Assembly: GCA_004154925.1 (NCBI GenBank)
Contig: QJNS01000005.1
Location: 1 to 64,000, forward strand
DNA: 64,000 bases
Source of the DNA: Monosporascus cannonballus
Taxonomy: Eukaryota > Ascomycota > Sordariomycetes > Xylariales
Direction of reading: 5' to 3'
Part shown: positions 61,390 to 64,000 of the stretch, piece by piece
Numbering within the stretch: position 1 is the stretch's first letter
Layout of the letters: the number at the start of each line of letters is the position of its first letter
The notes under the pieces: model-generated
The model's input: the letters and a program-made list of their open reading frames with translations, nothing else
The model's database searches: none
What the model was told of the DNA's origin: nothing
Program-made: the position numbers and the translations under genes

Positions 61390-64000
61390 TTTACGTGTAA
61401 ATATTTTTAGCTAAAATTTTATCGATTTACCTAATGTTTTTTAGACGGGTTTGAGAATAAAATTAATTAATAGTATTGGCTTATTTTGTATTATGCGTCG
61501 AATAGGTACATGTTTAATAGATTTAGATAGTAAGAAAAAATTAAAAATAAAATTATTAGAATTTTAGTTAAGTTCGATTTGGGTATCGTTAGTTCGTAAA
61601 GGATTTAAAGGATTATTTAAAACAGATAATTTTTTAATTATATTGTTTCGGTGCTATACAGTAAGAATTAGAATAAATGGAATAGATAATTTTATTATAA
61701 GTGTTTGATAAAAAGGAAAAAGAAAATAAACGACGTTCGAAAAAGTTGATACGTAATTTTAAGACCTTATATCGCCAGTTATTTACGTAGTTTCGATTAT
61801 TTCTTTTATTTTCGCCTATTATACGTTTGTTATAAATAAAGGTTTTATTATAACTTTAATCGAATTTATCGTAATACCGTAATAATATCGCAAATTTTCG
61901 AAGATTTTGGTTTTGGTAATAATGATTTCGATGATAATAAATTATTATAAAATATTTTTCTTTTACAAAATAATAACTTTAATTACGATAATAATTTAAA
62001 ATATTTTATTATCGATACCTAGAATAGTAACGAAATATTTAGCGAAAATCTTTTGTTAAAAGGCGAAAATAAAAATTATTACAATTAAAAGCCGATTAAA
62101 ATAAATTCTAATTAGGAATAAGATATCCGAAAGTCAAGTTCGGAATTTAGTTATTTACAATTTAGTTAATAATTACCGAATGAAAAATAATTTTATTTAG
62201 CAAGTTTACCTAATTAAAAATATCGTTTTATTATGCCAGATTATTCGAGTAGATTTTAATCCTAGATACGATAAAGGACCGATTTTCTTATTATTAACCG
62301 AGAATATTACGGATATCGAGAGTATTGGTATAAGGATTGGGTGGTTTAGTTCTAGCGGTAGTTATAGTTTTAAGAAAACATTAGTAATAAAAATAACGAA
62401 AACCTATTGAACGAAATTATCGGCATGTTTAATGAAATAAACCGTGATTTGGAATATTAAAAAGATTTTATATAAGTTTGTTAACGGATAATTAGGTAAC
62501 TTAAGATCAAATATCGGCGATGTGGCTGTTATTTTATATATCTTATTTTTCTCAAAAGAAATCGGAATAAACTTTATAAAAATATTTACGGAGTATTATA
62601 TAACGTAAAAAATGGATTAGACGGACTTAGTTACTAATAATAAGGTCGTTAATATAATTATAATATATATATAGTTTTGAAATAATCCTAAAATAATTAT
62701 TATATAACCTTTTATTAGTGGGTTCTTATTAGATTTTATTTATTTTTAATTTCTTTTCTTTTTTCAAAAGGAGAATAATTTTGAAATAATATTTATTTTT
62801 TATAATTACGACTTAATATTATTTGAAATGTTTCATTTTAATTACAGTATTCAATTACTATTTTCGTGTTTTAGTATTTGTTTATTAAGAGTTTTTTAAA
62901 TGAATATTTTCGAGTTACAATATTATTTTATAATAACGCCTTTAAATTATTAATAATAAAAATATATATAAAGCATATATAGAAATATATTAATGCGATT
63001 ATTAAATATGAATTTAAGGATATTTTTAAAAACTTTCTATATTATTTGATTATAACATTTCGATTACGTTTTATTCAGGATTTTCGTTTTAAAAAGTTAT
63101 TATTTATTCGATTAACCGGAAATGGAATAGGCGTTTTTTAATTGATGTTCAACTTTATGATATTAAATCGAATAAGTTTAATAGCAACAAGTTATTACGT
63201 TAATTAAAAAGGTTAAAAATAACCGATTAATTTCGCATTTTTAGTGCGAATGATGGTTTTGGTATTGGATTAATAATTATGTAAAGATGATTTTATCCAA
63301 AGTTGGGCAATAAATTCTAATGAGCAAATGAAATGTGATATTATGTATATATGTTATATATTTTATAAAGGGCATTTAATGACTTTTTTAAGGTTTGTAG
63401 TAGAAGATTATTAAATAAATCTGAAAAGGTTTTGGGCAAATAAAACAAAAGATTTAAAACTCTATAGAAATGCGGTAAAATGTTATTAATCCGAAAAAGG
63501 AAATATATAATTATATTAGTACGTATAGTTTAAAATAATTATAAAATAATTAGTAAAGTTTTATAATTATTCGTGTTTATTATCTGGACATATTTCGGCT
63601 CCTATAAAAAAAGCATAATTATAAATTTAATAAGATATGATTATAAAAATATATTTCAGATACTCTATAACGTTTATAGCCGTTAGAACTCGGTAGCTTT
63701 TTTTTCTTACGTATTATAAAAATATATTCCGTAATTTAGAAGTTAGTACGTAAATATATTTTATTAAAAGAAGTGGGTTATGTATTATTTTTTCACAATA
63801 TCAAATTTATTCGTCATTTGGTTAATATTTTTTAAATGTTTTATTTAGATAATAAATAATGTGGGCTTTTTTTCTAGGAAAACTATATTTTTCATAGAGT
63901 AGACGAGTACAAAATTATGTTTAAATATTTACGTAACTGCGAAAAATATATCGTTAAGATTTATCAAAAATATTGTCCGAATAAAGAACTAAAACATAAG
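61390..64000. other. AT-rich decayed DNA, no gene recognised
   Basis: Stops in all frames and TpA-rich. A plus-strand stretch at about 61840-62420 has an Asn/Asp-rich coding-like texture broken by stops. I could not match it to any family. No LTR, RNA gene or repeat identified. Confidence 0.45.

Noticed and set aside
1..64000. CRISPR array, bacterial operons or prophage
   Set aside because: No regularly spaced short repeats, no ribosome-site-led gene strings; introns, copia/gypsy order and RIP all point to a fungus.
1..64000. tRNA or 5S rRNA genes
   Set aside because: No cloverleaf with A and B boxes and no 5S consensus recognised in the GC-balanced parts; AT-rich parts cannot form them.

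Overview
The window reads as an AT-rich, repeat-induced point mutation (RIP) type block of a filamentous ascomycete genome (Pezizomycotina inferred; species not identifiable). Nearly all of it is decayed LTR retrotransposons. Stop codons sit where CAA/CAG/TGG codons would be, zinc-finger His and Cys codons have become Tyr, and copies of the same LTR differ almost only by C-to-T or G-to-A changes, mostly in CpA/TpG context, while CpG is still common. Almost no long ORF survives, so most coding entries are pseudogene remnants recognised by motif.

Layout. 1-2.4 kb: AT-rich, starting with a 21-base poly-C run. 2.4-15.2 kb: an old Ty3/gypsy chromovirus (family B), split inside its integrase H2C2 finger by a composite family-A gypsy insertion (2926-13922) with a perfect GTAAA target duplication. 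The composite is LTR - full interior - LTR - 5'-deleted interior - LTR. 15.2-18.4 kb: decayed AT-rich DNA with a small unmutated island and hairpins. 18.4-22.9 kb: the only GC-balanced island. It holds three terminal-inverted-repeat (MITE-like) elements and one intact-looking gene: a two-exon, probably secreted 316-residue protein built from a strict 56-residue FG-GAP/VCBS-like repeat (probable beta-propeller).

22.9-57.9 kb: a deep nest of related gypsy chromoviruses, called here C, D, E and G, whose LTRs share R-U5-like 3' halves but have different U3 halves. C1 (25407-32133, TSD TACCA) lies in D1. A Ty1/copia element F (33013-39036, TSD AAAAC) also lies in D1. G1 lies in the 3' end of D1 and is itself split by a reverse-oriented gypsy element H (44608-51967, TSD GTTGT/GTTAT). 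D1 lies in E1. The 3' LTRs expected for G1 and D1 are absent and only E-type LTRs close the block, so homologous deletions probably collapsed it. Opposite-oriented LTR fragments of the same superfamily cap both edges.

57.9-64 kb: a short GC-richer stretch with inverted repeats, then more AT-rich DNA with a 24-base perfect palindrome and a solo family-H LTR (TSD CGAAC).

No CRISPR array, bacterial-type operon, rRNA or tRNA gene was recognised. I see no convincing new biological system. The best leads are the alternating-repeat propeller gene in the island, the composite tandem-LTR elements, and the mosaic LTRs with a conserved CACGTG core.
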